Shown: in pieces, positions 25,196-35,914 of the stretch
How positions within the stretch are numbered: position 1 is the stretch's first letter
Layout: each line of letters begins with the position of its first letter
Notes under the pieces: generated by a model
What the model was told of the DNA's origin: nothing
The model's database searches: none
What the model saw: only the letters and a program-made list of their open reading frames with translations
Position numbers and translations under genes: made by a program
Origin: Neobacillus terrae
GTDB taxonomy: Bacteria > Bacillota > Bacilli > Bacillales > Cytobacillaceae
DNA length: 64,000 nt
Assembly (NCBI RefSeq): GCF_011393025.1
Contig: NZ_JAAOEO010000006.1
Location: forward strand, 1 to 64,000
Reading direction: 5' to 3'

Positions 25196-25230
25196 ACAGA
25201 AAAAACGTCCGCAGCGATCGCGAACGTTTA
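25196..25230 (-). terminator. terminator near the Nudix remnant
   Basis: AAACGTTCGC and GCGGACGTT pair around GATCGCT, followed by TTTTTTC on the minus strand. It presumably served the gene whose remnant is at 25383. Confidence 0.65.
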
Positions 25231-25382
25231 CTAAGGTAGGAAATTATATGTCTGGTTACGGATAGTATACATATGTCCTAAGAATAAAAAGTGCTTGGAT
25301 AAATGGTGATTATCCATTAAAAAACCTGTCTTCAATTTAAGTTTCTTTCGCAGCCACCACTATGGATGCATAATTAAAATTT

Positions 25383-25568
25383 TTATTTTTTAACTACCCA
25401 TTCCTGTCCTGTTTCCTCATAAAGTTCTCTAATGACACATTCCTTCGGTGTTTCGTAACTTTCTCTTCCATCAGATGGTAGTTCCCATTGTCTACGACAG
25501 GTATTATAGCAAAGGAGGTACTTTCCTTCGCATTTCAAAAATGAAAAGAACCAGCTAAGGGTTGATAT
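25383..25568 (-). pseudogene. Nudix hydrolase remnant
   Basis: An open frame without a start reads FLKCEGKYLLCYNTCRRQW followed by ELPSDGRESYETPKECVIRE and LYEETGQ, a Nudix box with Asp where Gly is usual. It stops shortly after (EWVVKK). Most of the N- and C-terminal parts are missing, so it is a fragment. Confidence 0.7.
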
Positions 25569-25710
25569 TTATTTATGCTTGTCTCTTTTGCACTGATAAA
25601 ATCGAAAAATGGAATCCATTATTCTTTAGACAAATCAAATCAGAAGCCCCTTTTCATTAGCTAAAGAATTACTTCTAGTAAAAGCAAAAAAATACCTTTA
25701 TTTGAATTTT

Positions 25711-25746
25711 GTTATTAAACTAACTTGCCACGTTTGTTGAAGAAAC
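25711..25746 (+). repeat. dispersed palindrome copy
   Basis: GTTATTAAACTAAC-TTGCCAC-GTTTGTTGAAGAAAC. Confidence 0.7.
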
Positions 25747-25936
25747 TAGTTTTACAAATTTTTCACAGACAAGCTAAAAATACAAGGAGTTATTTAGTTT
25801 ATAAAATGCTAATTTATTCAGCACTGGTTCTCCCATTGTCTTTTTTTTGCCTAACTTCTTTAAAAGAAAGTCTCCCTCACTCCCTTAAAACATCATCAGC
25901 AAAAAAACTTAGAGTGTTTTTTCTATATATTAATAT

Positions 25937-25970
25937 CTTCTAAAATTTATCTGCCCCTTAGTCGAATAAT
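25937..25970 (+). repeat. dispersed palindrome copy
   Basis: CTTCTAAAATTTAT-CTGCCCC-TTAGTCGAATAAT, abutting the terminator of the hydrolase gene. Confidence 0.6.
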
Positions 25971-25997
25971 ATAAAAGGGTTGCCGGGTGCAACCCAC
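25970..25997 (-). terminator. terminator of alpha/beta hydrolase gene
   Basis: GGGTTGC-ACCCG-GCAACCC followed by TTTTATATT on the minus strand. Confidence 0.8.
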
Positions 25998-26017
25998 CAG
26001 AATTATTAAACTACAAG

Positions 26018-26902
26018 TTAAGACTCCAGAAATTCCACTGCGGTTCCTGCGAACAAATAAGTCTCTTCTAAATCAGGAAAATGGGCACTTTTATCGAACA
26101 ATCTCAAACTGCTATTTGAAAGCTCTCTATGTATAATATTAGAAATCGAAACTCCCGTATTTCGGTCAAAGACACCTGTTATGATTAAAGTTCTTTGTCT
26201 TATTTCTTTAAGGCGCAACTCTATGGGAATCTTACCTGGATTTTCGTATAGTGCTTTTATCATTAATCCTGTATTAACCAGCTTACTTTCTTCCCAAAAT
26301 TGTCTGTTCTTTTTTGCAATTTCTTGATTATTAAACAATAGAAGATCTACAGTTTCAGTATCAACCATTTCCCAAATCTTTTTATAAAGATCATCTATTG
26401 AAAAGATATTCTTTGTTAACAGAAGGAATTGCTTATAAAGATCCTTATTAACTACTGACATAAATCCAGTTATCTGTATCATTATTTGAATTTCTGAGTG
26501 CATCAGACTAGGGCCAGAAAGTACTAGGTCATTAATCTCTTCAGGAAAAGCATATGCAAACTCAAGTGCTAGTTCCCCTCCAAAGGAATAACCTAATAGA
26601 TCCACTTTTTCGGTACTTAACCATTTCTTAAGCTGAAAGAAATCCTTAATCAAAATATCTACTGTATAGTCACTATCCGAATGAGGCTTTTGAGATCTAC
26701 CGCATCCACGCTGCTCATAATAGACAATCGTTCTTTTGTCGGTAAGTAACGGTCCAATTGTTCTTTCAAACGTATAATGGTTTCCTCCAGGACCACCGTG
26801 AATAATTATTAGTGGTCTCGTTTTATGCTCACTTCCATCAATTTTAACCCAATGCTTAATTCCATTTAACTCAACATTATATTCACCATTTTTAAAACTC
26901 AT
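26018..26902 (-). CDS. alpha/beta hydrolase, proline iminopeptidase-like
   Basis: The 294-residue product has the oxyanion motif IIIHGGPGGNHYTF (about 32-45), YYEQRGCGRS (about 62), and the nucleophile elbow VDLLGYSFGGELALEFA (Ser about 107). Catalytic Asp is likely in GVFDRNTG and His in KSAHFPDLEE. The HGGPG and QRGCGRS motifs are those of the S33 proline-iminopeptidase family. Substrate unknown. Monocistronic. Confidence 0.88.
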   Translation of the reverse strand: MSFKNGEYNVELNGIKHWVKIDGSEHKTRPLIIIHGGPGGNHYTFERTIGPLLTDKRTIVYYEQRGCGRSQKPHSDSDYTVDILIKDFFQLKKWLSTEKVDLLGYSFGGELALEFAYAFPEEINDLVLSGPSLMHSEIQIMIQITGFMSVVNKDLYKQFLLLTKNIFSIDDLYKKIWEMVDTETVDLLLFNNQEIAKKNRQFWEESKLVNTGLMIKALYENPGKIPIELRLKEIRQRTLIITGVFDRNTGVSISNIIHRELSNSSLRLFDKSAHFPDLEETYLFAGTAVEFLES

Positions 26903-26968
26903 CTAACCATCACTCACAAGGAATTATTATAACCATCTTATTTAAATTCTGTTTTCTTTTCTTCAATT

Positions 26969-27001
26969 CCTTCTTCAACTAACCCCTTTAGTTAAACAAA
27001 A
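26969..27001 (+). repeat. dispersed palindrome copy at a gene break
   Basis: CTTCTTCAACTAAC-CCC-TTTAGTTAAACAAA. Its right edge coincides with the truncated end of the methyltransferase remnant. Confidence 0.65.
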
Positions 27002-27199
27002 CCACACACCCCTGCTGAGCAAGATAAAGACAATACTTTCCAGGTCCTCCGCCGAGGTCCAACACTCTGTCATTTCTTTTAACATAACGGTTTATGTAGC
27101 GTTTACCTAGTTAAAACTCCACTTTGTGTCTATCTAGCCGTTCCCATTCATTTTTACTGTTTCATCAGAGAATTTTCTTACGGTTTCCAGGCTATCCAT
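27002..27199 (-). pseudogene. class I methyltransferase remnant
   Basis: ATG 27199 follows CGGGAGT. After MDSLETVRKFSDETVK, stops and a frameshift interrupt. A shifted frame then reads RYINRYVKRNDRVLDLGGGP and GKYCLYLAQQG, the SAM-binding motif I. The coding sequence ends where the palindromic repeat begins. Confidence 0.7.
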
Positions 27200-27449
27200 A
27201 TTAACTCCCGTCCTTTAATTGTAATTTTATAACAATACTACAATTCACCTAAGAGAATTTTTTATCTACGGTAAATAAAACACAAAAAAAATCCACCAAG
27301 CCATTATCATATGAAAACTAGTAAAGCAATTGGCAACAGTCTTTACATATGAATTCGCTGAGTAACACAAATTTCTGTCACTCTTCTAAAAATGGTAAAT
27401 TACAGTGCTTTTTCACTCTAAATGCGACTTAAAACACCATAATATCAAC

Positions 27450-27490
27450 AAAAAAAGGCAGTCCGATTCACATACGAATTGGACTGCTAA
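27450..27490 (-). terminator. hairpin terminator downstream of aldo/keto reductase
   Basis: GCAGTCC-AATTC and GAATC-GGACTGC pair around GTATGT, followed by CTTTTTTTG on the minus strand. It is 117 bp past the reductase stop. Confidence 0.7.
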
Positions 27491-27606
27491 TTAGTGTGTT
27501 ATTTAATATTTTGTACTCGAAAACTGAACTCGATAGAATAAGGAGCACTTTTTTTATCGTGTTCGATTTTCGGGGTATATCTATGGACCGCTTCAACGGT
27601 TTTTTA

Positions 27607-28536
27607 TTATGATTGAAAAATCCGGCTGATTTCTTTAACTTCCTCATTCGTTAAATGCACTTGAAGAGTTTTTAAATTATTTAACACCTGGTCAGCATGC
27701 TTTGCTCCTGGAATGATAACATCAATGGCATCGTGAGTCAGGTACCACGCAAGAACGATATGGGCAACTTCGGCCCCCTTATGATTAGCGATTTTTCGAA
27801 TTTGTTCCACTTTTTCTAAGGTCTGTTCAAACAATTCCTTTTGGAAAAACTTGCCGCGCTTTTCAGACAGGTTGGTATTTTTATCATACTTTCCGGTCAA
27901 TAAACCAGAAGCCAGCGGGAAAAAAGGGACAAACGAAATCTGATGCTCTGTAACATATGGGAACAATTCCTTCTCCGCATCACGGCTAAGTAAGTTATAC
28001 TCCCCTTGATACACATCCACATATCCGTCTTTGTTGGCTTCCTTCAATTGTTCGATGGAAAAATTAGAAACACCGATTGCCCGGATTTTACCCTCATCCT
28101 TAAGCTGCTTTAATGCTCCAACTGCTTCATCCTTCGGTGTATCCTTATCAGGAAAATGGATATAAAATAAATCTATGTAATCCGTTTGCAGACGTTGTAA
28201 AGCCTCATCAACCGATTCTTTTAAAAATGCCGGTGTGTTATCGAGCTGGACCTCTCCATCCACGATTTTATGGGCAGCTTTCGTTGCAATGACGATCTTC
28301 GAGCGATTTCCGCTTTCTTTTAAAACTTCACCGACGATTTCTTCTGAGCGCTTCGGCCCGTAAATAAAAGCCGTATCTAAAAAATTGATTCCATTGCTAA
28401 GCCCTGTTCGCACGAGTTCACGTCCGGCTTCTTCGTCGAGATTAGGGAAAAGATTATGCCCGCCAACTGCATTGGTACCTAGACCAATTGGATTTACGTA
28501 TAAATCAGTTTTGCCAATTCTGGTTTGATTCGTCAT
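27607..28536 (-). CDS. aldo/keto reductase (YqkF/IolS-like)
   Basis: The 309-residue NADPH-dependent reductase has GLGTNAVGG at the start, the catalytic Asp-Tyr in [20 protein letters not shown] (Tyr about 59), and Lys in VIATKAAH. His is in [13 protein letters not shown], and the NADPH loop in [10 protein letters not shown] and [11 protein letters not shown]. It resembles the B. subtilis YqkF and IolS class. Substrate unknown. Confidence 0.88.
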   Translation of the reverse strand: MTNQTRIGKTDLYVNPIGLGTNAVGGHNLFPNLDEEAGRELVRTGLSNGINFLDTAFIYGPKRSEEIVGEVLKESGNRSKIVIATKAAHKIVDGEVQLDNTPAFLKESVDEALQRLQTDYIDLFYIHFPDKDTPKDEAVGALKQLKDEGKIRAIGVSNFSIEQLKEANKDGYVDVYQGEYNLLSRDAEKELFPYVTEHQISFVPFFPLASGLLTGKYDKNTNLSEKRGKFFQKELFEQTLEKVEQIRKIANHKGAEVAHIVLAWYLTHDAIDVIIPGAKHADQVLNNLKTLQVHLTNEEVKEISRIFQS

Positions 28537-28735
28537 TTCACTTCAGCTCCTTTTGGTTTCTAATGCTATGATAACAAGTATGGCTAAGAAATAGGAAAGA
28601 AAACGCTTATCTTTTTTTTAAATCCGCTAAAGAAATTACCGTAGTAGATGTTGAAGCTGTTCAGAATTTCGTAATCGGACAGGCTAGGCTAATACTCAAA
28701 TAATGATATGGCCGCCTAACAAAGATTTCAAGGGT

Positions 28736-30545
28736 TTAGCAACCTGCATTTTGCTGCAAGCAGTATGCTAAAGAAAAAAAGATGCCTCCGGAAGCAGCAT
28801 CTTTTCCCCCCATTACAGGGCTGCTATTCAAGGTTCTTTTGAATATGAAAGAAATCAAATTGGGCTGGGATAGTCTTCCGCTTACAGGCGAGATGGCAAA
28901 CAAACCAATTTGTTCATTTCCATAAGACGCGTCAAATGGGATTCCAACAGGGATCCATTTTTCTCCGTCTCTACTTACAAAGAAAGTATATGCCGTACCA
29001 TGCTTTCTCATTTTTAAGACACACATCATCCCCGATTTCGTTTGGAGATTGAGCTGAGAAGTAACGTCCATCAGTTTCCATCGCAGTCTCGAACATTTCC
29101 TGTCCGTAAAGACAAAAGACAGCTTCATGTAGTTGTCCGATCCATCCCACGCTACCAGACCTTCCTGTTCGAATCCTTGTGCAGGACTGAAATTTAATTT
29201 GGTTGAAAACTCATAATCTCCTTTTGGCGCCTGACGCAGAAAAAAGTTTAATGGTTGATTGCGACCTTGAAAGAGATCAGAATCCTGGGTGTCAATGGTT
29301 AAAAACCCTTTGTTTTTAGTTAGTGACCAAAAGTCCTTTCTCCTGTCCCGCACCTGGTCCAACAATCCACTCTTTCCCAAGAATTGGATCATTGAAATTA
29401 TCCATCATCGGTCCCACTTTATTGTCACCGGCATGTCCGCTGTCAGTTATAAATGGCACCGGTTTAGTTCCAGGAAATACATCAAGACTGTCATACTCCA
29501 CATAACCTACTTTTTTAATAAACCGGAATTTATTTTCTCCTGCCTTCAAATAAACATTCGCTGTAGAAATGCCCCAATTGTTCCAACCGGAATTGATGGT
29601 ATAAAAATTGGATCCACTGCCCCCATTCACCTGGAGGGAATCCAGTGCCCACTCTCCTACCCCAGTTCCCGTACGGGCTGCCAGAACATAGTAGCCTTCT
29701 TTTTCTGCATTGACAGTAAACTCTATATAACTATCAAGATTATCCTTAAATCCACTTTTTTACCGCCGGAGGCACTTGATTCATCAACCGCTCTTGGACC
29801 ATTTGCCAGCACTGCATTTTCTGCCTCATATCTTACGCAGGATTGTTCCCCGGATGGAAGTGTGAGTGGACTATTTGGATTGGCTGGAGTCCCGAAGTTC
29901 GGTGTGTTATCAGCGTTCCAGGTGAATTGCTGTGCACGGACATTCCTGCTCCACCCAGCACCCGAATGCCTTATGATAAATAATCCAGTCTTCACTGCCA
30001 TCAGGAGATTTTACAAAGCTGCAATGTCCCGGGCCGTATACACCATTGGCACTTTGGAATACAGGTGTATCCTTCTTCGTCCAGGATGATGGATCCATTA
30101 AATTGCCTGAAACACAAGCAGTGATCAGCCCTAAACTATAGGAATCAGTCCAGCTCCCGCTTGCTGAATAAACCAGATTAATAGTATCACCCTTTACAAG
30201 GACTTCAGGCCCTTCGTTCACTTGCGGGTCGGTGTTCGTCTCCCAATCATATACAGGAGTGGATATCATTTTCCTTTCTGAATTGATTGTCAAAGGGATT
30301 AGACATTCTTGCAATATAAAGGTTTTGTTTGACATTAGTGTTTCCTTCCCAGCCGGACCAAATGAAATACTTTGTTCCTTCGAGTTCAAGGACTGTGCCG
30401 TCAATGGCCCATCGGTCCGTGGAGTCTGAAATTTTCCCTTTGAACCTCCACGTTCCGGAAAATGGGTCTGGACCGGGAGCCTCTTCTACGCTATGCGCCT
30501 GCGAGGTCTCCCGTGGCCTGCTCTTAACGCTGGGGTCTCTCACCT
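28736..30545 (-). pseudogene. GH43-type glycosidase with CBM6-like and C-terminal domains, broken
   Basis: At least four frames chain into one long secreted glycosidase. The first part is GH43 blades (WAIDGTVLELEGTKYFIWSG, EGPEVLVKGDTINLVYSASG, GPGHCSFVKSPDGSEDWIIY). Next is a carbohydrate-binding module (YEAENAVLANGPRAVDESSA, WGISTANVYLKAGENKFRF). Last is a concanavalin-like C-terminal domain (NQPLNFFLRQAPKGDYEFST). The N-terminus with the catalytic base Asp is missing. Frameshifts lie near 30290, 29970, 29760 and 29370. It would have been an arabinanase or xylosidase. Confidence 0.85.
28776..28806 (-). terminator. terminator of GH43 pseudogene
   Basis: GATGCTGC-TTCC-GGAGGCATC followed by TTTTTTTC on the minus strand. 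The disrupted frame now reads through it. Confidence 0.7.
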
Positions 30546-30700
30546 TCTGCTCCTATATATAGTTTCGAAAAATCAACAATGAAATTTAATTAAAACCATT
30601 AACTCTTTTTACTTTAAATTTGTATCAGGCTGAATGTAAAAATTAATACAAGCCATACTACTTAGGTAGAAAAGGAAAAATAATCTAAGTGTGGTGAATT

Positions 30701-32566
30701 ATGCTCGATTTTTCATGGATTGTTTCGGAATGGAAAAGCCTGGTGAAAGATCCGAAGAAGCTAATCCCTTTGATTGGCATTTTATTTATTCCGATTCTGT
30801 ATAGCGGTACATATTTATGGGCGTTCTGGGATCCCTATGCGCACACGCAACGCCTTCCGGTGGCAGTGGTAAACGAGGATAAACCTGTTCAGTATAACGG
30901 GAAGGATTATTCCTTAGGGAACGATTTAGTGAATGAACTAAAAAAGGAAAAAAGCTTTGAGTGGAAATTTGTATCAAAATCTCAAGCAAACAAAGGAATA
31001 AGAAATAACAGTTATTACTTCAGCATCCTGATTCCAAACGATTTTTCAAAACGGGCTACTACCTTAACGCAGGGTCATCCAAGCCCCTTAAATCTCTATT
31101 ATCGCTCAAATGTAGGGACTAATTATATTGCTTCCCGGATTGGAGAAGCTGGAGTGGATAAAATTCGCGAGCGGCTCTCAGAAACGATTAGCGAGAATTA
31201 TGCGCGGGCGATGCTTGAGGAAGTGTATACAATTGGCCAAGGATTACAGAAGGCTGCCAATGCTTCTGATCAAATAAGCAATGGACTGGCTGAGGTCAAT
31301 GCTGGAACGCTTAAGCTAAAAAACGAAATGGGCAATAAAAGCGGTTCGATACAGCAGCTTTCCAATGGTGCAAATAAACTTAGTCATGCGGCTGCTTCTC
31401 TCGCAGACGGTGCGAATGTACTTCAGTCAAGTATGAATGACGTAAGTAAAGGCATCAATTCCCTTGAAAACGCGCCGGGTGATGTACAAAAGAACACTAC
31501 TCAGCTGAGGCAAAATGCAGGTACCCTGAGTACAGTTCTCCAAAGCTATGCAGCAGCACATCCGGAATTAAACAATGATGCAGCGTTTCAACAGATATTA
31601 GGATCCAGCCAGAATGTAAATGGCGGAATTCAGCAATTAGAAACTTCATTTGGCAGTATGTCAAATCAAAATATAAGTACGTTAAGGGATGGAGCACAGA
31701 CGATCAACTCCAAAATGAATGATCTATCCTCTGGGGCATCCAAAATTGCTTCCTCACAAAAGACAATTGCCGATGGAACAGCCTCATTAGCTTCGGGATG
31801 GAATCGTTCTGTGTCGTCATTAGGGACAATATCAAACAGTCAGAAGAAATTACTGAAGGGAAGCAAACAGCTGGGAGATCAATTAAACAGTGGCGCAAAG
31901 AATATCGAGGCCATGCAATCAGGTCAGCCTCTCTCTAAAATGATGGCCAATCCTGTCCGATTAAAAGAAGAACTCCTTCATGATGTGCCGAACTATGGAA
32001 CAGGGCTTGCTCCTTATTTCATATCGATCAGCTTATTTGCAGGTGCGTTACTCCTATCAACTGTATTTCCTTTTCGGGATACAATCGCCCCGCCCCCTTC
32101 TGGTCTCAGCTGGTTTGTTTCGAAATTTGCGGTTTTATTTGTCATCTCAATTGGACATAGCCTGATTACCAATTTCTTATTGGTTCAATTGGTTGGACTG
32201 AAACCGCTGCACCTCGGACATTTGTATCTCTTTTCTTTTTTTACAAGTTTAGTGTTTATGGCGCTCATTCAATTCCTGGTCACAGCTGGTGATAATGCAG
32301 GAAGATTTATTTGTATCATCATGCTCGTTCTTCAATTAACATCGAGCGCAGGCACCTTTCCTGTTGAACTATTACCTACTGCCCTTCAGCGGCTTAACTA
32401 TGTATTGCCAATGACTTACACCGTACAAGGATTTAGGACGGTGATTTCCACTGGTAATGATCAAATACTCTACCAGGATGTTTTAAGGCTTCTGGCATTT
32501 TTAGTTGTTTCAATTTTGCTCACACTTTTGGCCCTAAGCATTCATAAAAGAAGATTAAAAATTTGA
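30701..32566 (+). CDS. YhgE/Pip domain membrane protein
   Basis: The 621-residue product starts with a short cytoplasmic stretch and a helix (LIPLIGILFIPILYSGTYLW), the YhgE/Pip N-terminal signature. An extracellular region with many small coiled repeats follows (ASLADGANVLQSS, LSSGASKIASSQKTIADGTAS, about 180-430). Five C-terminal helices end the protein. Relatives include the phage SPP1 receptor YueB and proteins tied to type VII secretion. No esx/yuk genes are here. Own terminator at 32572. Confidence 0.88.
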   Translation: MLDFSWIVSEWKSLVKDPKKLIPLIGILFIPILYSGTYLWAFWDPYAHTQRLPVAVVNEDKPVQYNGKDYSLGNDLVNELKKEKSFEWKFVSKSQANKGIRNNSYYFSILIPNDFSKRATTLTQGHPSPLNLYYRSNVGTNYIASRIGEAGVDKIRERLSETISENYARAMLEEVYTIGQGLQKAANASDQISNGLAEVNAGTLKLKNEMGNKSGSIQQLSNGANKLSHAAASLADGANVLQSSMNDVSKGINSLENAPGDVQKNTTQLRQNAGTLSTVLQSYAAAHPELNNDAAFQQILGSSQNVNGGIQQLETSFGSMSNQNISTLRDGAQTINSKMNDLSSGASKIASSQKTIADGTASLASGWNRSVSSLGTISNSQKKLLKGSKQLGDQLNSGAKNIEAMQSGQPLSKMMANPVRLKEELLHDVPNYGTGLAPYFISISLFAGALLLSTVFPFRDTIAPPPSGLSWFVSKFAVLFVISIGHSLITNFLLVQLVGLKPLHLGHLYLFSFFTSLVFMALIQFLVTAGDNAGRFICIIMLVLQLTSSAGTFPVELLPTALQRLNYVLPMTYTVQGFRTVISTGNDQILYQDVLRLLAFLVVSILLTLLALSIHKRRLKI

Positions 32567-32571
32567 AAACT

Positions 32572-32622
32572 AAACCACCTCGAGAAATGATTAAAGGATG
32601 CCATTTTGAGGTGGTTTTTTTA
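32572..32622 (+). terminator. terminator of yhgE-like gene
   Basis: AACCACCTC and GAGGTGGTT pair across a 27-base loop, followed by TTTTTT. Confidence 0.8.
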
Positions 32623-32665
32623 ATAAATGCACCAAAATGAGAGTAAGGCTCTACCTTTTTCTAAA

Positions 32666-33481
32666 CTATATTTCTGATGATTCAATCGTAATAGGAGTTA
32701 TCTCTGAATCGTGATTCGCTATAACCTGTATACAATCCTTCCTTTGTGAAAAGTTTTGTATCCATTCTAAGGATTTTTTTGCGTGAATTTTATTAGATGT
32801 GATACCAGGCAACATCATTTGTTCCCATGATTTTTTTGCATATCCTACGTCACTAGCTAACAACAACCAACCATCATTCAATTTAACGAGCAAAGAAAAC
32901 ATCCCTTCGCTATGCCCAGGAGTATGAACTAAAAATAAAGTACCATCTCCAAAAAAATCAAGCCCCTTATTAAAAGGACCATATGGTATGTCTTCCAAAC
33001 TAAATGTGTTAATCGGAATACCTTCCCACATTGACTTTATGTAACCAACTTTTTTGTTTGCAGCTTTCCACTCTAGTTCACTTGTAAAAATTTTTTTTGC
33101 ATCTTTGACATGACTTAATCCACTAACGTGGTCTGAATGGAGATGCGTTAATAAAACAAAATCAATTTCGCTACTTTTTACTCCGAAATGAATTAATTTA
33201 TCAACTATTGATTCACCCGCAGGGAGTTCTCCTCTGAACATAGAGTATGCTAAACGTCCTAAATGTTTTTTTTGGTTAGTTCTGATTTCTTCATTCCATC
33301 CTGTATCAACCAAAATAAGTCCTTTAGGATGCTCAATAAGGTAAGTGGAAACGGGAACCCACATCTTTTTACTTTCTCCCCTTAACCAACCTGAATACGG
33401 TATAGGGTGTAGTCCTTTCTCTCGAAAAGCTAATGCCTTATCAATATAAACCCTACCAGTATGCCATATATGGACTTTCAT
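32666..33481 (-). CDS. metallo-beta-lactamase-fold hydrolase, AHL-lactonase-like
   Basis: The 271-residue product carries the zinc motif LLTHLHSDHVSGLSH (about 110-124), a second His in FLVHTPGHSEGMFSL (about 188), Asp in LLASDVGYA and a late His in VIANHDSE. The start (WHTGRVYIDKALAF) and LILVDTGWN resemble AiiA-type N-acyl homoserine lactonases. Quorum quenching is possible, but many such proteins act on other lactones. Monocistronic. Confidence 0.85.
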   Translation of the reverse strand: MKVHIWHTGRVYIDKALAFREKGLHPIPYSGWLRGESKKMWVPVSTYLIEHPKGLILVDTGWNEEIRTNQKKHLGRLAYSMFRGELPAGESIVDKLIHFGVKSSEIDFVLLTHLHSDHVSGLSHVKDAKKIFTSELEWKAANKKVGYIKSMWEGIPINTFSLEDIPYGPFNKGLDFFGDGTLFLVHTPGHSEGMFSLLVKLNDGWLLLASDVGYAKKSWEQMMLPGITSNKIHAKKSLEWIQNFSQRKDCIQVIANHDSEITPITIESSEI

Positions 33482-33489
33482 TCTATTCC

Positions 33490-34100
33490 CTCCCTGGAAA
33501 CACTAATTTTATTACCAATATAATATAGTAGGCGGTGTTTAAAGATTTCTTCGGTAACTAGTTGGCTTAATCAGGCGACGTAAGTCCCTATAGTATTGCG
33601 TCTTCATTTTTCAATGAATTTGCCTTTATCTAAATATCAAATTTTCTTTTTCCAAATAATTGCTGCATTTTAATTTATAATTCTTCTGAATTGCAGTTAA
33701 TCCTTTTTACAGATAAATAAGTGTTTTTCTTATATTTATCGTTCCTCAGCTAACGCCCCCGCTGTTGCAAGTAGATTTTTTCACAATCTTACCTGATTTG
33801 TTTTCTCTCCTTTTTACTTGTTTTTGCTAACTGTATTTTGAGCCACTCTAATCACCAAATTTCCTAATTGGGCTTTATGACAGGGAAACATTAGAGGAAA
33901 AATTGCATAATACTGTCCCGTTGATACACAACCGATTTACATATACATACTATTTCTTAATAGAAATAAAACAATATTTATTAATTACCCTTGTTCCTTA
34001 AAAAGTAAATCGGCCACCATAGTCAAAGACTAAGGTTACATGGACACTCACACATAGGTGAATACGCCATACATATAAACTAAGGCTCTTATACCGCCTA
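33490..34100. other. 600-bp intergenic stretch
   Basis: Contains one palindrome copy (33741-33771) and a possible worn copy near 33905-33930 (ACTGTCCCGTTG). No gene or remnant recognised. Confidence 0.4.
33741..33771 (+). repeat. dispersed palindrome copy
   Basis: GTTCCTCAGCTAAC-GCCCCC-GCTGTTGCAAG. Confidence 0.55.
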
Positions 34101-34126
34101 TATTGGCTTTGGAGAGGAATGATGAA

Positions 34127-35809
34127 ATGTCCGCAAAAAATACCTTTGATTATATTGTAATCGGGGCTGGAACTGCTGGTGGAGTAATTGCAAAAAAATT
34201 ATCGGATGACACAAGTACATCTGTACTTGTCCTTGAACCAGGAACAAATATGGTTAAAGAGCTAAGCAGTCCTTCTGGTGCAGTATCAGGGATTTTGGCT
34301 TCTGATAATAGGCATTCCTTTAATATGCTTACAAATGCTGAGCCAAGTATTGGGAACCAGCAGCTTAGAATCTCAAGCGGCAGAACGATCGGGGGAAGTT
34401 CAGAGCATAATGCCATGTATGCAGTACGGGGAAGCAGTGAACTTTATGATGAGTGGGCAAACTCAGTTGGATCTCAATGGAGTTATAATAATGTAAGTTC
34501 TTTATTCATAAAAAATGAAACTTATACGGGTAAGACACAAGAACCTGAAGAACGCGGAAAAAATGGCCCCATTTTTGTAAGGCAGCAAACCATTCCCAAG
34601 GATGGGCTTACCGTTACGTTAGCAAAAGCAGCATCAGATGTATTAAATATTCCTATTGTTGAGGATTACAATACTGGAATAAGGGATTGTACATTTTTCA
34701 AATCACAATTTTTAAATAAGGAAGTGAATGGACACTTCGTCCGCTCATCTACTGCCACAGGATATTTAAATAAAAAAATTGTGACGCAAGGAAATGAGTT
34801 CCATCCAGATGAAGTTGGCGTTGGCAACAGAAAATTAGTTATTTTGGCTAAAACAACAGTGAATAAAATTCTATTTGAACAAAATGGAAGAATTCAAGTT
34901 GCCGTGGCCGTTGAATTTGTCAGAGACGGTAAATCAAATAGAGCATACGCCAGAAAGGGGATTATTGTTAGTGCCGGTAATTTTTCCTCCGTTATTTTGC
35001 AACGTTCTGGAATTGGAAATCCGGCAGATTTAGCGAAAGCAGGTATTGAAACACTTATAAACAGCCCAAATGTGGGGCACAACTTTCAAGCTCATTTTAC
35101 GATTGGAATGGGAGTAGCAGTTAAAACCAAGCGGATTTTAGATCTCATGTCTGCAGACCCAGACAATCCATTTCCACTGGGGGCTTTTAAAGGAGACGGC
35201 AGAAGCGGAGGCCGCCGCCTTCAAATATATGGCTCTCCAACGCCAACGTTTCTCCCTACTCAAGATGTACTGGCTAATAATTGGGGGTTTGATCCTAAAA
35301 AGCAGAGCAATATCATGAGCATTGGCCTTTTTGACCTAAACCCAAAAAGCAGGGGTACTATATTGGCCGCACACAGCGATCCTGAGGCCTATCCTTCCAT
35401 CGACCTTAATCCACTTGGAGATCCTGATGACCTGGATTTCATGGTTGATCAGTATATTGAGACCTTCCACATTATAAAGAAAGCACGTGAACTCGACCCT
35501 GAAGGCATTTACAAAGTCGTTTACCCACCTGAAAAAATCTTTGAGATAAGTAATAAGGAAGAACAGCGAAAAAAATTAGAAAGTTTCGTAAGAGCTTCTT
35601 ATCGCAATATTTTCCACTTTGGAGGTCAATGCAAGATGGCGAGGAGTATTAATGAAGGCGTTGTAGATGGATATCTGAATGTCTTTGGCACCAAGAACTT
35701 AAAAGTCGCCGATCTTTCAATCTCCCCCATTTTACCAGATGGCAACACTTCAATGCCTTCCCAAATGATTGGTTTAAATGCCGTTAAATTTATTCAGGAC
35801 CAAGAATGA
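34127..35809 (+). CDS. GMC family oxidoreductase
   Basis: The start is ATG 34127 after GGAGAGGAA; an in-frame start at 34103 is less likely. This 560-residue FAD enzyme has the dinucleotide motif DYIVIGAGTAGGVIAKKL (about 8-25), the GMC signature SSGRTIGGSSEHNAMYAVRG, and the C-terminal pair FHFGGQCKMA (His) and ILPDGNTSMPSQMIGLNA (Asn). The family oxidises alcohols, sugars or choline. Substrate unknown. It stands alone with its own terminator, and no signal peptide is seen. Confidence 0.88.
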   Translation: MSAKNTFDYIVIGAGTAGGVIAKKLSDDTSTSVLVLEPGTNMVKELSSPSGAVSGILASDNRHSFNMLTNAEPSIGNQQLRISSGRTIGGSSEHNAMYAVRGSSELYDEWANSVGSQWSYNNVSSLFIKNETYTGKTQEPEERGKNGPIFVRQQTIPKDGLTVTLAKAASDVLNIPIVEDYNTGIRDCTFFKSQFLNKEVNGHFVRSSTATGYLNKKIVTQGNEFHPDEVGVGNRKLVILAKTTVNKILFEQNGRIQVAVAVEFVRDGKSNRAYARKGIIVSAGNFSSVILQRSGIGNPADLAKAGIETLINSPNVGHNFQAHFTIGMGVAVKTKRILDLMSADPDNPFPLGAFKGDGRSGGRRLQIYGSPTPTFLPTQDVLANNWGFDPKKQSNIMSIGLFDLNPKSRGTILAAHSDPEAYPSIDLNPLGDPDDLDFMVDQYIETFHIIKKARELDPEGIYKVVYPPEKIFEISNKEEQRKKLESFVRASYRNIFHFGGQCKMARSINEGVVDGYLNVFGTKNLKVADLSISPILPDGNTSMPSQMIGLNAVKFIQDQE

Positions 35810-35881
35810 GTAGATGAAATCGGGTTTAATTTAAGACTAAGATATATAACAAGAAATCTATCTGTTATTAAATATGAAAAA

Positions 35882-35914
35882 GGCCGTTGTTTAGAAATTG
35901 ACCAACGTTTTTTA
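35882..35914 (+). terminator. terminator of GMC oxidoreductase gene
   Basis: CCGTTG and CAACG pair around a 12-base loop, followed by TTTTTTATC. Confidence 0.6.
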
